A stretch of 64,000 nucleotides of DNA from Alphaproteobacteria bacterium HGW-Alphaproteobacteria-4 (GCA_002842855.1 PHEE01000009.1:62001-126000), one strand, 5' to 3'; numbered from the stretch's first letter, positions 1-9,751 are shown. Translations and numbers: made by a program. Notes: generated by a model from the letters alone, not told the origin.

Positions 1-872
1 TGCTGGAGATCGGCGGGCCCTATGCCGATGCGGGGGGCCTCGATCTGTTGGGGGTCATTTGCGGCTCGGAAGGGCAACTTGGCGTGGTAACCGAGGCAAC
101 CTTGCGCATTTTGCCCAAGCCCGAGGGGGCGCGGCCGGTGCTGATCGGGTTTGGCAGCAGCGAGGGCGCGGGGGCCTGCGTGGCCGAGATTATCCGTGCC
201 GGGGTGCTGCCCGTGGCGATCGAGTTCATGGACCGGCCGTGCATCCGTGCCACCGAGGATTTTGCCCATGCAGGCTACCCTGACTGCGAGGCCTTGCTGA
301 TTGTCGAGGTCGAAGGCGCCGAAGCCGAGATTGCCGAGCAACTTGGGTTGATCCGGCAGATCGCGATGCGCCACGACCCGGTCGAGTTTCGCGAGGCGCA
401 ATCGGAGGACGAGGCCAAGCGGATCTGGCTGGGGCGCAAATCGGCTTTTGGCGCGATGGGGCAGATCAACGATTACATCTGCCTTGACGGCACGATCCCG
501 GTCAGCGCCTTGCCGGCTGTGCTGCGCCGGATCGGCGAGATGGCTGCCGCGGCCGGGTTGCAGGTGGCCAATGTGTTTCATGCGGGCGATGGCAACATGC
601 ACCCGCTGATCCTTTACGATGCCAACCTTGCGGGCGATCTGGAACGCGGCGAGGCGCTTGGGGCGGAGATCTTGAAGCTGTGTGTCGAGGTGGGCGGCTG
701 CTTGACCGGCGAACATGGGGTGGGGATCGAAAAGCGTGACCTGATGGGCGCGCAGTTTTCGGGCGCCGACATGGAGGCGCAGATGCGGGTGAAGGATGTG
801 TTTGACCCGGGGTGGCTGCTGAACCCGGCGAAGGTGTTTCCGCTTGCGTTGAGCGCCGCGCGGCGAGGCTGA
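1..872 (+). CDS. glcD: Glycolate oxidase FAD subunit GlcD, 3' part
   Basis: Only the C-terminal part is present; the frame is open from base 3, upstream of the first possible start codon, so the gene begins outside the window. GlcD is the FAD-binding subunit that oxidises glycolate to glyoxylate in the GlcDEF complex. Visible are the end of the PCMH-type FAD-binding domain (CGSEGQLGVVTEATLR) and the FAD-oxidase C-terminal domain with the motifs HAGDGNMHP and TGEHGVGIEKR, which carry the conserved His residues of the D-lactate/glycolate dehydrogenase family. It ends with DPGWLLNPAKVFP, the normal family terminus. It is followed by glcE, a small membrane gene and glcF on the same strand. Confidence 0.93.
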   Translation, partial: LEIGGPYADAGGLDLLGVICGSEGQLGVVTEATLRILPKPEGARPVLIGFGSSEGAGACVAEIIRAGVLPVAIEFMDRPCIRATEDFAHAGYPDCEALLIVEVEGAEAEIAEQLGLIRQIAMRHDPVEFREAQSEDEAKRIWLGRKSAFGAMGQINDYICLDGTIPVSALPAVLRRIGEMAAAAGLQVANVFHAGDGNMHPLILYDANLAGDLERGEALGAEILKLCVEVGGCLTGEHGVGIEKRDLMGAQFSGADMEAQMRVKDVFDPGWLLNPAKVFPLALSAARRG

Positions 873-874
873 AG

Positions 875-897
875 CCGGGGGGCTTTCCGCCCCCCGG
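875..897 (+). repeat. GC-rich hairpin and dispersed element copy A
   Basis: Directly after the glcD stop is a 9-bp perfect stem (CCGGGGGGC / GCCCCCCGG, loop TTTCC). It is followed at 906-927 by GAGGATATTTGGACCAAGGC, the core shared with three other intergenic sites in this window. There is no T-run, so it may attenuate transcription or be a mobile-type repeat rather than a strict terminator between glcD and glcE. Confidence 0.6.
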
Positions 898-934
898 ACC
901 CCCCGAGGATATTTGGACCAAGGCAGGATCCGGG

Positions 935-2020
935 ATGGTGATGAGACCCCGAGACGAGCGCGAACTGGCAGAGGCGATCCGGGATTCGGCAGGGCCGCTG
1001 CGGGTGGTTGGCGGGGGCACCCGACCCGTATGCGCCGGGGCGGGTGTCGTGCTGGAAACCGGCGGGTTGGCAGGGGTGCGGCTTTACGAGCCAGCGGCGC
1101 TGACGCTGGTGGTGGGCGCAGGCACGCCTCTGGCCGAAGTTGAAGCGGTGCTGGAGGGCGCGCGGCAGCGGCTGGGATTTGAGCCGGTGCGCTGGGGCGC
1201 GTTGCTGAATGCGGCGGGCGAGAGCACGATCGGCGGCGTGGTGGCGGCGAATGTGTCGGGTCCGCGGCGGCTGCAGGCGGGGGCGTGCCGCGATGCGCTG
1301 ATCGGGGTGCGGTTTTTCGATGGGCATGGCGAAGTGATCAAGAACGGTGGCCGGGTGATGAAGAACGTCACCGGCTATGATCTGGTCAAGCTGATGGCAG
1401 GCAGTTGGGGCCGTTTGGGGGTTATGAGCGAAGTGGCATTCAAGCTGCAACCGGCGGCGGCGGCCGAGGCGACCTTGCTGCTGGAGGGCCTTGGCGCAGG
1501 CGAGGCGGTGGCCGCCTTGAGCGCCGCGCTTGGCAGCCCTTATGAGGTGAGCGGCGCGGGCTGGATGCCGGATGCAGGGGCCATGTTGCGGCTCGAGGGG
1601 TTGGCGGAATCGGTGGCTTATCGGGTGGCGCGGCTGTCGGCGCAGCTTGCGCGGTTTGGTGCGGTGCGGGTCGAACGGGACGGCGCCGCGCTCTGGCGCG
1701 CCTTGGGCGAGGTTGAGCCGCTGCAGGGGCTGGCGGGGGCGGTCTGGCGGTTTTCGGTGAAGCCGTCCGAAGCGCCTGCGATCTTGGCGCGGCTGGGGTG
1801 CCCGGTGGTGCTCGACTGGGGCGGTGGGCTGATCTGGGCGGTACTGCCCGAGGGGGTCGATGCGCGGGCGAAGGCGGCGCCTTACAGCGGGCACGCTACC
1901 CTGATGCGGGGTCCGGGGGTGGTGTTCGAGCCCGAGATGCCGGGGGTGGCGGCACTGAGCGCGGGTGTGCGGGCGAAGTTTGACCCGCGCGGGATATTTA
2001 TCGGAAGCGAGGGGGCATGA
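935..2020 (+). CDS. glcE: Glycolate oxidase subunit GlcE (FAD-binding)
   Basis: 361 aa, second FAD-binding subunit of glycolate oxidase. The N-terminal half is a PCMH-type FAD domain: VVGGGTRP near residue 24, TIGGVVAANVSGPRR near residue 96 and VTGYDLVKLMAGSWG near residue 145, a compact version of the GlcD fold as expected for GlcE (about 350-370 aa). The frame is open further upstream, but that stretch encodes Pro/Gly-rich filler over the hairpin after glcD, so ATG 935 (or ATG 941) is preferred. It overlaps the next gene by 4 nt. Confidence 0.92.
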   Translation: MVMRPRDERELAEAIRDSAGPLRVVGGGTRPVCAGAGVVLETGGLAGVRLYEPAALTLVVGAGTPLAEVEAVLEGARQRLGFEPVRWGALLNAAGESTIGGVVAANVSGPRRLQAGACRDALIGVRFFDGHGEVIKNGGRVMKNVTGYDLVKLMAGSWGRLGVMSEVAFKLQPAAAAEATLLLEGLGAGEAVAALSAALGSPYEVSGAGWMPDAGAMLRLEGLAESVAYRVARLSAQLARFGAVRVERDGAALWRALGEVEPLQGLAGAVWRFSVKPSEAPAILARLGCPVVLDWGGGLIWAVLPEGVDARAKAAPYSGHATLMRGPGVVFEPEMPGVAALSAGVRAKFDPRGIFIGSEGA

Positions 2021-2331
2021 TGCTGGACGGGTTGAACGCGGTGCCGTTGCTGGTGCCAATGGTGGTGTATCTGTCGCTTAGCCAGCTGCCGATCGGGCGC
2101 GGGGCGCTGGTCGGAATCGGCTTTGCTGCGGTGGTTTGCGCACTGGCGTGGATGGGTGCTGCCACGATGCGGCCTCTGGTATTGGTGGCGGTGCCGGGTG
2201 TGGCGGCAGCGGCGCTGGTGCAGGGTATCCGGGCGGTGCTGGGTGTGCGCCTTTCGCGCGGCGGCTACATCGCGCTGGTGGGCTTGCCGATCTTCTTTGC
2301 GGTCGCCTATTTGCTGTCCGGGGTTGCCTGA
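2017..2331 (+). CDS. Small integral membrane protein inside the glc operon
   Basis: 104 aa, not recognised. It has three to four hydrophobic segments (about residues 8-24, 31-48, 52-68 and 84-102) and almost no charged residues. The start ATG overlaps the glcE stop (ATGA) and the stop lies 2 nt before glcF, so it must be co-translated with the glycolate oxidase subunits. It could anchor or assist the GlcDEF complex at the membrane, but this rests only on gene order. ATG 2020 is an equally possible start. Confidence 0.8.
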   Translation: MMLDGLNAVPLLVPMVVYLSLSQLPIGRGALVGIGFAAVVCALAWMGAATMRPLVLVAVPGVAAAALVQGIRAVLGVRLSRGGYIALVGLPIFFAVAYLLSGVA

Positions 2332-2332
2332 G

Positions 2333-3631
<1,299 letters not shown>

Positions 3632-3682
3632 TCCCGCCGCAAGCGCTGCCTAGATTGGGTCTGCTGTTTGCCCGGAGTTGTG

Positions 3683-4459
3683 ATGCGCCTTGCCGCCCTC
3701 GCCCTTGCCCTCGGACTGTTCTCTGCCGCGCCAGCGCTGGCCGATGCTGCGCTGCGCGCACTGGTCACCGGCGATCAGGGACGCGGCTGGGAGGCGGTGG
3801 GGCGCATTGATCTGGGCAATGAGGCGTTTTGCACCGGCACGCTGATCGCGCCCGATCTGGTGCTGACGGCGGCGCATTGCCTGTTCTCAAGCCGAACCGG
3901 GGTGATGATCGAGGCCAGCGCGATTACCTTTCTGGCCGGATGGCGCAACGGGCAGGCGATCGCCTATCGGGGCGTGCGCCGCGCGGTGGTGCCTGCGGGC
4001 TTTCGTTTCGAGGGCGCTGACAAGCTTGACCGGATTGCCGAGGATATTGCACTGATCGAGCTGGATCAGCCGATCCGGCTGCCTTCGGTGCAACCTTTCG
4101 CCACCGCTGCGCTGCCAAGGACCGGGGCCGATGTCGGCGTGGTTTCCTACGCGCGCGACCGTGCCGGGGCACCCAGCCTGCAATCGCTGTGCCGGGTACT
4201 TGAGCGGGCGGGCGAGGTGGTAATGCTGAGTTGCGAGGCCGATTTCGGCGCTTCGGGCGCGCCGGTGTTCGTATTTGCCAATGGAGTGGCGCGCATTGTG
4301 TCGGTGGTGTCCGCGATGGCCGACGCCGAGGGGCGCAAAGTGTCACTTGCGGTTTCGGTTGCGGGCGTGGCGGGGTTGCGCGCCGTGCTCGATGCGGGGC
4401 GGTCGGGGACAGGCGGGCAGATGGCCGCCACCTCGGGCGCCAAATTCGTGCGCCCCTGA
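3683..4459 (+). CDS. Exported trypsin-like serine peptidase (S1/V8 type)
   Basis: 258 aa. Residues 1-20 form a signal peptide (ALALGLFSAAPALA, cleavage before DAAL). The triad is visible: His65 in LTAAHC, Asp121 in EDIAL and Ser191 in GASGAP. The last replaces the textbook GDSGGP, a form found in bacterial V8/glutamyl-endopeptidase-like enzymes. Two Cys pairs (50/66 and 170/184) could form disulfides. Start ATG 3683 is chosen because the signal peptide begins there. It probably acts in the periplasm; the substrate is unknown. Confidence 0.82.
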   Translation: MRLAALALALGLFSAAPALADAALRALVTGDQGRGWEAVGRIDLGNEAFCTGTLIAPDLVLTAAHCLFSSRTGVMIEASAITFLAGWRNGQAIAYRGVRRAVVPAGFRFEGADKLDRIAEDIALIELDQPIRLPSVQPFATAALPRTGADVGVVSYARDRAGAPSLQSLCRVLERAGEVVMLSCEADFGASGAPVFVFANGVARIVSVVSAMADAEGRKVSLAVSVAGVAGLRAVLDAGRSGTGGQMAATSGAKFVRP

Positions 4460-4473
4460 GGCGTGGCCGGGGT

Positions 4474-4498
4474 CTTGAAACCCCGCGGTGGCCTACCC
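4474..4498 (+). promoter_or_regulatory. Possible RpoH (sigma-32) promoter for hsp20
   Basis: CTTGAA (4474-4479) is followed after 13 nt by CTACCC (4493-4498), resembling the alphaproteobacterial RpoH pattern CTTGAA-N13-15-CTATNT with a weak -10. It lies about 105 nt upstream of the Hsp20 gene. Spacing and function fit; the -10 match is poor. Confidence 0.35.
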
Positions 4499-4603
4499 AG
4501 ATCTTGCTCCGTCAGGGCGCCGCGCAAGCGGGCCCCGGCGGCAACGGCCCGGCCCCCAATGGGGGAGGGCATACCAGCAACATCGCTCATGTGAGGATGC
4601 ATC

Positions 4604-5068
4604 ATGCGCAATTTCGACTTTTCACCGCTCTACCGTGCCACCGTTGGTTTTGACCATCTGGCAGACCTGATGGACCGAGCACTTTCCGCCGATGTCGGCC
4701 AGCCGACCTATCCGCCCTACAACATCGAGAAGCTTGGCGAAGACGCTTATCGCATCTCGATCGCTGTGGCCGGGTTTGGGGCCGACGACCTTTCGGTCGA
4801 GCTGCGCGAAGGCGCGCTGATCGTGGCGGCGCGCAAGGCGCCCGAGGAAACCCCGCGCAACTACCTGCACCGCGGCATCGCCACCCGCGCTTTCGAGCGC
4901 CGGTTCGCGCTGGCCGAGCATGTACGGGTGACGGGGGCGACCCATACCGATGGCATGCTGCATATCGACCTCGTGCGCGAAGTGCCCGAGGCGCTGAAGC
5001 CGCGCCGGATAGAGATTGGCCGCACCGATACGGTTGAGGCCAAGGCGGTCGAGACGATCGAAGTTTAA
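4604..5068 (+). CDS. Small heat shock protein, Hsp20/IbpA family
   Basis: 154 aa ATP-independent holdase chaperone. The N-terminus MRNFDFSPLYRATVGFDHL is typical of IbpA-like proteins. The alpha-crystallin domain spans about residues 38-135 (ISIAVAGFGADDLSVELREGALIVAARK) and includes the conserved FERRFALAEHVRV strand. The C-terminal IxI tail motif is represented by RRIEIGR. A possible heat-shock promoter lies upstream. It is followed by a short tandem repeat and then by convergent genes. Confidence 0.9.
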   Translation: MRNFDFSPLYRATVGFDHLADLMDRALSADVGQPTYPPYNIEKLGEDAYRISIAVAGFGADDLSVELREGALIVAARKAPEETPRNYLHRGIATRAFERRFALAEHVRVTGATHTDGMLHIDLVREVPEALKPRRIEIGRTDTVEAKAVETIEV

Positions 5069-5076
5069 GGCTGAGG

Positions 5077-5118
5077 CCTGAGGACGGCGGCCTGAGGACG
5101 GCGGCCTGACGACGGCGG
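5077..5118. repeat. Three copies of a 14-bp tandem repeat
   Basis: Unit CCTGAGGACGGCGG at 5077-5090 and 5091-5104 and, with one change (CCTGACGACGGCGG), at 5105-5118. It begins 8 nt after the hsp20 stop and is non-coding on either strand. Confidence 0.85.
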
Positions 5119-5197
5119 CTGGCGACCGGGGCGCGGGGGCAACCTCGCGCCCTTTGCTTATGTGGGCCTTCCCCTGGGGAAAGGCGCGTGCCGCGGG

Positions 5198-5254
5198 CGG
5201 GGTGGGGGCGCTGCCCCCACGCCCCCGGGATATTTGATCCAAGGCAATTGGATA
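5198..5254. repeat. Dispersed element copy B with hairpin
   Basis: A 7-bp stem (TGGGGGC / GCCCCCA, loop GCT, 5203-5219) with GC-rich flanks is followed by GGGATATTTGATCCAAGGCA (5227-5246). This is the same core as copies A, C and D. It sits between the convergent hsp20 and tfoX-like genes and may help terminate both. Confidence 0.6.
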
Positions 5255-5281
5255 AAATGGGTGGGCCGGGGGCGGCAGGGA

Positions 5282-5611
5282 TCAGGCTTTGCGGCCTGGT
5301 TTTCGCCCGGATGCGGGCAGCGCCTCGGCGGTCGCGCGCAGGAGGGCACAGAGTGCCTGAGCGTCGTCCCATTGGTCGGGGTCGATTTGCAGCTGCGGGC
5401 GGGCACCGGGGTAGGGAGGTGCCAGCGGCGCATCGGGGGCGAGCAAGCGCCCTGCCGGGGTGGGTTTGAGATAACGAGCATCAGCACAGACGGCGCCGAC
5501 GAAAGTGCCCGCCGCATAGAGCCCGTATTCGCCGAACATCTTGCGTGCACCGCCCTTTGCGGCGGCGGTCTGTTCGAGCAGAAACGCGATGCCGGCGGGC
5601 GCGGTGGCCAT
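5282..5611 (-). CDS. TfoX/Sxy N-terminal domain protein
   Basis: 109 aa. It consists almost only of the TfoX N-terminal domain: RKMFGEYGLYAAGTFVGAVCAD (residues 23-44) is the family signature and a YLKPTPAG motif follows. The C-terminal domain that full-length Sxy/TfoX uses in competence control is absent, as in many alphaproteobacterial stand-alone copies, so a role in competence cannot be assumed. ATG start, 3 nt downstream of the recR stop, so it is the last gene of the dnaX-ybaB-recR block. Confidence 0.8.
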   Translation of the reverse strand: MATAPAGIAFLLEQTAAAKGGARKMFGEYGLYAAGTFVGAVCADARYLKPTPAGRLLAPDAPLAPPYPGARPQLQIDPDQWDDAQALCALLRATAEALPASGRKPGRKA

Positions 5612-5614
5612 GGG

Positions 5615-6214
5615 TCAGAATCGTTTGCGGGCGCTCAGCGCGGCGAGGATGGTGCCATCGTCGAGGTAATCAAGCTCGCCTCCGATCGGCACGCCGTGGG
5701 CGAGACCGGTGACGGTCGTGCCCGAGCCGGTGAGCGCGTCGGCAATGTAATGCGCGGTCGTTTGGCCCTCGACGGTGGCGTTGAGCGCGAGGATCACCTC
5801 GCGGATGCCTTCGCTGGCGATGCGGGACAGAAGGCGGGGGATGCCGAGGTCTTCGGGGCCGACCGCTTCGAGGGCCGAGAGGGTGCCGCCGAGCACATGG
5901 TAGCGGCCCTTGAAGGCGTGTCCGCGTTCGAGCGCCCAGAGGTCGGCGACGTCTTCGACCACGCAGATTTCACCGATGGCGCGGGCCGGGTTGGCGCAGA
6001 TGTCACAAGTGTCGGTGGTGGCGAAGTTGCCGCAGGTGGTGCATTCGCGCACGGTTTCGGCAACATGGCCCATCAGCGTGGCGAGGGGGGCCATCAGCGG
6101 CCCGCGTTTGCGGATCAGGTGCAGCACGGCACGCCGCGCCGAGCGCGGGCCGAGGCCAGGCAGGCGCGCCATCAGCGCGATCAGGGCCTCGATTTCTTCG
6201 GTGGAATTGCTCAC
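5615..6214 (-). CDS. recR: Recombination mediator RecR
   Basis: 199 aa, the usual RecR length. The order is HhH-like N-terminus ([23 protein letters not shown]), a four-Cys zinc finger ([16 protein letters not shown], about residues 57-72) and a Toprim domain ([14 protein letters not shown] onward) ending in the C-terminal Walker-B-like segment. RecR works with RecO and RecF to load RecA on gapped DNA. GTG start, 7 nt after ybaB; the dnaX-ybaB-recR order is conserved in many bacteria. Confidence 0.96.
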   Translation of the reverse strand: MSNSTEEIEALIALMARLPGLGPRSARRAVLHLIRKRGPLMAPLATLMGHVAETVRECTTCGNFATTDTCDICANPARAIGEICVVEDVADLWALERGHAFKGRYHVLGGTLSALEAVGPEDLGIPRLLSRIASEGIREVILALNATVEGQTTAHYIADALTGSGTTVTGLAHGVPIGGELDYLDDGTILAALSARKRF

Positions 6215-6221
6215 CCGCGCC

Positions 6222-6566
6222 TCACATTGGCAGGGTCATGTCGGGTGGCAGGCCCATTTCGGTGGCGATCTTGCGCATTTCCTGCGCGCTGCGTTCGGCG
6301 GCGCGTTTTTGCACATCCTTGATTGCGGCAAGGATCAGGTCTTCGACCACCTCCTTGTCTTCGGCCTTGAAGATTGCGGGGTCAATGTGCAGTGCGGTCA
6401 GCTCGCCCTTGGCGGTGGCTTCGGCGCGCACCAGCCCGGCGCCGCTTTCGCCCTCTACGGTAATGCGGGCAAGGTCGTCTTGTAGCGCGGTCATGCGGGT
6501 TTGCATGTCTTTTGCGGCCTTCATCATCTTGGCCATGTCGCCCATGCCGCCCAAGCCTTTGAACAT
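6222..6566 (-). CDS. ybaB: YbaB/EbfC nucleoid-associated protein
   Basis: 114 aa. The start [22 protein letters not shown], the charged helix and the tail [11 protein letters not shown] identify the YbaB family of dimeric DNA-binding nucleoid proteins. The frame is open further upstream inside dnaX in a different frame, but the family start is ATG 6566, 10 nt after the dnaX stop and behind the purine-rich GAGGAGAGACGC. Confidence 0.95.
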   Translation of the reverse strand: MFKGLGGMGDMAKMMKAAKDMQTRMTALQDDLARITVEGESGAGLVRAEATAKGELTALHIDPAIFKAEDKEVVEDLILAAIKDVQKRAAERSAQEMRKIATEMGLPPDMTLPM

Positions 6567-6576
6567 GCGTCTCTCC

Positions 6577-8319
6577 TCAGTTGTCCTCGAAGGGGTCCCA
6601 GTCATCCTCGGCGGGCGGCGGCGCCTCGGCGGCGGCGCTGTCGGCGAGGCTTTCGGGGGTCTTGATACCGACGAAACGGACGGAGGGAAAGGCCGCGAAA
6701 AGTGCCTGGACGGTGGGGTTTTCGAGCGCTTGTCCCTCGGCTTCACGCAGGCCGGCATCGCGGGTTTCGGCGATGGTGGCGCCGCCGCCTGAGCCGGTGA
6801 CCGAGATCCCCCAGCGCGCGCCGGTCCAGCCTTGCAGGCGGGCGGCGAGGGTGGCGGCCAGATCGCGCCGGGCATCGGCGGTGGGTTCAAATTCGATCCG
6901 GCCGGGGGCGTAGTGGACAAGGCGCAGGTGGGTTTCCACGTCGATCAGCAAGCGCACGTCGCGCATCCGGCGGATCAGCGTGACCACATCTTCAAAGCGG
7001 GCAAAGCGGGCGAGCGCGGTTTCGGGTTGATCGGCAAGCGCGGTGGCAGCCCCCGAAGGCTGGATGCTGGCACGCGGTGTGTGGTGACTGGCGGCGGTGG
7101 GGCCGCTGCGGTTGGAGGCAGCGGGCGCTGCCGGGGCGGCGGCAGTGCCCGCACTGCCGTGCTGGAGCCGCTTCATAAGGGTGCCGGGATCGGGCAGGTC
7201 GGCCACGTGGGTCAACCGGATCAGCGCCATTTCGGCGGCCATCATGGCGTTGGGGGCCAGCGACACCTCGTCGAGTGCCTTGAGCAGCATCTGCCAGAGC
7301 CGGGTCAGCACCCGCATCGGAATGGCGTCGGCCATGGCCTGACCACGGGCACGCTCGGCAGCCGCTACGGTGGGGTCTTCGGCGGCCTCGGGGGTGATGC
7401 TTATGACCGAGACCCAATGGGTGATTTCGGCCAGATCGCGCAGCACCGCGATCGGGTCGGCACCGTCGGCATATTGCGCGCCCAGTTCGGCCAATGCCTC
7501 GGCCGCCTGCCCCTTGAGCACCATGTCGAACAGATCGAGCACGCGGCCACGGTCGGCCAGCCCGAGCATGGCGCGCACCTGATCGGCGCCGGTTTCGCCC
7601 GCACCATGGGCAATCGCCTGATCGAGCAGGCTCATGGCATCGCGCACGCTTCCTTCGGCGGCGCGGGTGATCAGGGCCAGTGCTTCGGGGGCGATTTCGG
7701 CGCCCTCGCGGGCGGCAATGGCGGTGAGGTGGGCGATCATCACCTCGGGCTCGATCCGGCGCAGATCGAACCGCTGGCAACGCGACAGCACGGTGACCGG
7801 CACCTTGCGAATTTCGGTGGTGGCGAAGATGAATTTCACATGCGGCGGCGGTTCTTCAAGCGTTTTCAGCAGCGCGTTGAAGGCCGAATTGGAAAGCATG
7901 TGCACTTCGTCGATGATGTAGACCTTGTAGCGCGCCGAGGCCGAGCGGTAGGCAACGCTTTCGATGATTTCGCGAATGTCGGCTACACCGGTGCGGCTGG
8001 CGGCGTCCATTTCGAGCACGTCGACATGGCGGCCTTCGGCGATGGACCGGCAGTGTTCGCAAACGCCGCAAGGCGCGGTGGTGGGGCCACCCTTGCCATC
8101 GGCGCCGATGCAGTTGAGGCCTTTGGCGACGATCCGGGCGGTGGTGGTTTTTCCCACCCCGCGCACCCCGGTAAGGATGAACGCATGCGCGATGCGGTCG
8201 GTGGCAAAGGCGTTGCGCAGCGTGCGCACCATCGCCTCTTGCCCGATCAGATCAACAAAGGTCGCCGGGCGGTATTTGCGGGCGAGAACCTGATAGCCTT
8301 GCGCGGAGGGATCGGACAT
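6577..8319 (-). CDS. dnaX: DNA polymerase III subunit tau (DnaX)
   Basis: 580 aa clamp-loader ATPase. Walker A is GVRGVGKTTTAR (about residues 49-60). The zinc module Cys residues lie in LNCIGADGKG...CGVCEHC, Walker B/DEVH is at IIDEVHMLS and the sensor-1/SRC motif is at LSRCQRFDLRR. Domains I-III are followed by an Ala/Pro-rich hinge and a C-terminal region for DnaE and helicase contact. No A-rich slippery site of the E. coli gamma type is apparent. First gene of dnaX-ybaB-recR-tfoX-like. Confidence 0.96.
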   Translation of the reverse strand: MSDPSAQGYQVLARKYRPATFVDLIGQEAMVRTLRNAFATDRIAHAFILTGVRGVGKTTTARIVAKGLNCIGADGKGGPTTAPCGVCEHCRSIAEGRHVDVLEMDAASRTGVADIREIIESVAYRSASARYKVYIIDEVHMLSNSAFNALLKTLEEPPPHVKFIFATTEIRKVPVTVLSRCQRFDLRRIEPEVMIAHLTAIAAREGAEIAPEALALITRAAEGSVRDAMSLLDQAIAHGAGETGADQVRAMLGLADRGRVLDLFDMVLKGQAAEALAELGAQYADGADPIAVLRDLAEITHWVSVISITPEAAEDPTVAAAERARGQAMADAIPMRVLTRLWQMLLKALDEVSLAPNAMMAAEMALIRLTHVADLPDPGTLMKRLQHGSAGTAAAPAAPAASNRSGPTAASHHTPRASIQPSGAATALADQPETALARFARFEDVVTLIRRMRDVRLLIDVETHLRLVHYAPGRIEFEPTADARRDLAATLAARLQGWTGARWGISVTGSGGGATIAETRDAGLREAEGQALENPTVQALFAAFPSVRFVGIKTPESLADSAAAEAPPPAEDDWDPFEDN

Positions 8320-8329
8320 GGGGCCTCGC

Positions 8330-8352
8330 GGGATTCGGGATTCGGGATTCGG
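8330..8352. repeat. Heptanucleotide tandem repeat (GGGATTC)x3
   Basis: Three perfect copies of GGGATTC (8330-8350) plus a partial fourth lie 10 nt upstream of the dnaX start codon, in its 5' leader or promoter. Non-coding. Confidence 0.9.
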
Positions 8353-8443
8353 GGACTGGGGACCGGGGCAGAGTAGGGCGGGGGGGCGGCGGCGTCTAGG
8401 GCGTGATCGGGTGGGCCGGGGGCGCTGTCAGCGCGGGGTCGGG

Positions 8444-9517
8444 TTACTCGGGGGGGGCCGCCTTCAGCCGCTTGGCCGCCTTGACCATGCGGCCAAAGGC
8501 GCGGTCCTTGCGGCGGGCCTCAAGCTGGCTGGTGCTGGTCGCCCTGTCTTCGCGGCGCAGCTTTTGCCAGCGCGCGAGGCGCGCATTGTCGAGCCTCCCC
8601 GCAGCCACTTCGGCCGCGAGCGCGCAGCCCGGCTCATGTTCGTGCGCGCAGTCGCGAAAGCGGCATCTGGTGGCGAGGGCTTCGAGGTCGTCAAAGAGTT
8701 CCGCGATGCCTTCGGCGGCGTCGATCAGCGCCAGTTCGCGCATGCCCGGCATGTCGATCAGCAAGCCGCCGCCCGGCATCAGGTGCAGCGAGCGGGCGGT
8801 GGTGGTGTGGCGGCCCTTGGCATCGTCGGCGCGGATGCCTTGGGTGGCGAGGGCCAATCCGGTGAGGCCGTTGATGAGCGTTGATTTGCCAACCCCCGAC
8901 GAGCCCGCAAAGGCCACCGTCTGCCCCGGCCCGCACCACGGGCGCAGCACGGCCAGCGCCTCGGGGGCCTTGGCGTTGAGCGCCAGCACGGCGGCGATAT
9001 GGGGTGAAAGTGCGCGGGCGCGGGCGGCGTAGTCGCCGGGGTCTTCGGCCTGATCGGCCTTGGTGAGCACGATCACGGGGGCCACGCCCGCCTCAAGCGC
9101 CAATGCTACATAACGTTCCAGCCGCGCCGGGTTGAAATCGGCGTTGCACGACGACACGATGAACAGCGTATCGACATTGGCGGCGATCAGTTGCGCGCGC
9201 ACCTCGACCCCGGCGGCCTTGCGGACAAGCAGCGACTGGCGGGTCAGCACCTGCACGATGCGCAGGTTATCGGGGTCGGCCAGCACCCAATCGCCCACCG
9301 CCACCTCGCCCGAGTTCAGGCCGGGGGGGAAGTGCAACGTCAGCACGCCGCCCGCGCCAAGCCCGGTGGCACGGCTGCGCTGAATGCCGATCAAGCGCAA
9401 CGGCAGCAGCGAAGCGGCATCGGCGCCAATCTGGCGCGCGAAATGGTCTGACCAGCCAAGGCACCTCAAATGCAGCACCGCAGGGGTGTGGCGCGGCCAG
9501 ACCTTTTTGAGAGACAT
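8444..9517 (-). CDS. rsgA: Ribosome small subunit-dependent GTPase RsgA
   Basis: 357 aa circularly permuted GTPase that helps mature the 30S subunit. An OB-fold is followed by the permuted motif order G4 (LTKADQAED), G1 (GSSGVGKSTLING) and G3 (DMPGMRELAL), then the zinc knuckle CRFRDCAHEHEPGC that holds the C-terminal helical domain. The frame is open 36 codons upstream, but ATG 9517 (MSLKKVW) fits the family length; the upstream stretch overlaps the phased repeat array. Confidence 0.93.
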   Translation of the reverse strand: MSLKKVWPRHTPAVLHLRCLGWSDHFARQIGADAASLLPLRLIGIQRSRATGLGAGGVLTLHFPPGLNSGEVAVGDWVLADPDNLRIVQVLTRQSLLVRKAAGVEVRAQLIAANVDTLFIVSSCNADFNPARLERYVALALEAGVAPVIVLTKADQAEDPGDYAARARALSPHIAAVLALNAKAPEALAVLRPWCGPGQTVAFAGSSGVGKSTLINGLTGLALATQGIRADDAKGRHTTTARSLHLMPGGGLLIDMPGMRELALIDAAEGIAELFDDLEALATRCRFRDCAHEHEPGCALAAEVAAGRLDNARLARWQKLRREDRATSTSQLEARRKDRAFGRMVKAAKRLKAAPPE

Positions 9518-9595
9518 CGCGATGCAAGACCGGCCAGCCGCTTGCGCGCTGCCGTCGCGTGTCGGCGGCGTCACGGGCGCCTGGCGAACGCACGG

Positions 9596-9651
9596 AATTT
9601 GCCACATTTCGCGCCAACTTGCCACAATTGCCCCAATTCCGCCACAATTGC
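9596..9651. promoter_or_regulatory. 10-bp-phased A/T-tract array (GCCACA repeats)
   Basis: GCCACA(A)TT starts at 9601, 9621 and 9641, exactly 20 bp apart, with related GCGCCAACTT and CCCCAATT in the intervening 10-bp slots. AATT-like tracts therefore recur once per helical turn (9596, 9606, 9616, 9626, 9635, 9646). This is the layout of intrinsically curved DNA or of a cooperative operator. It lies between the divergent rsgA and RTX genes. Confidence 0.6.
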
Positions 9652-9751
9652 TAAGCTTCTAGTAACCAACAATGAATGCCGCCTTGGCCAGCGTGCTGGC
9701 AGGGCGGATCGGGCAGCGGGCGCAGATCCGCGGCGAGGCATACGGGCAGAC

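Noticed and set aside
1981-2005. Fifth copy of the GATATTT element at the end of glcE
   Set aside because: GGGATATTTATC is coding (RGIFIGS) and lacks the CCAAGG part and hairpin.
6577-8319. Programmed frameshift in dnaX
   Set aside because: No A-rich slippery heptamer was seen; the gene reads as one full tau frame.
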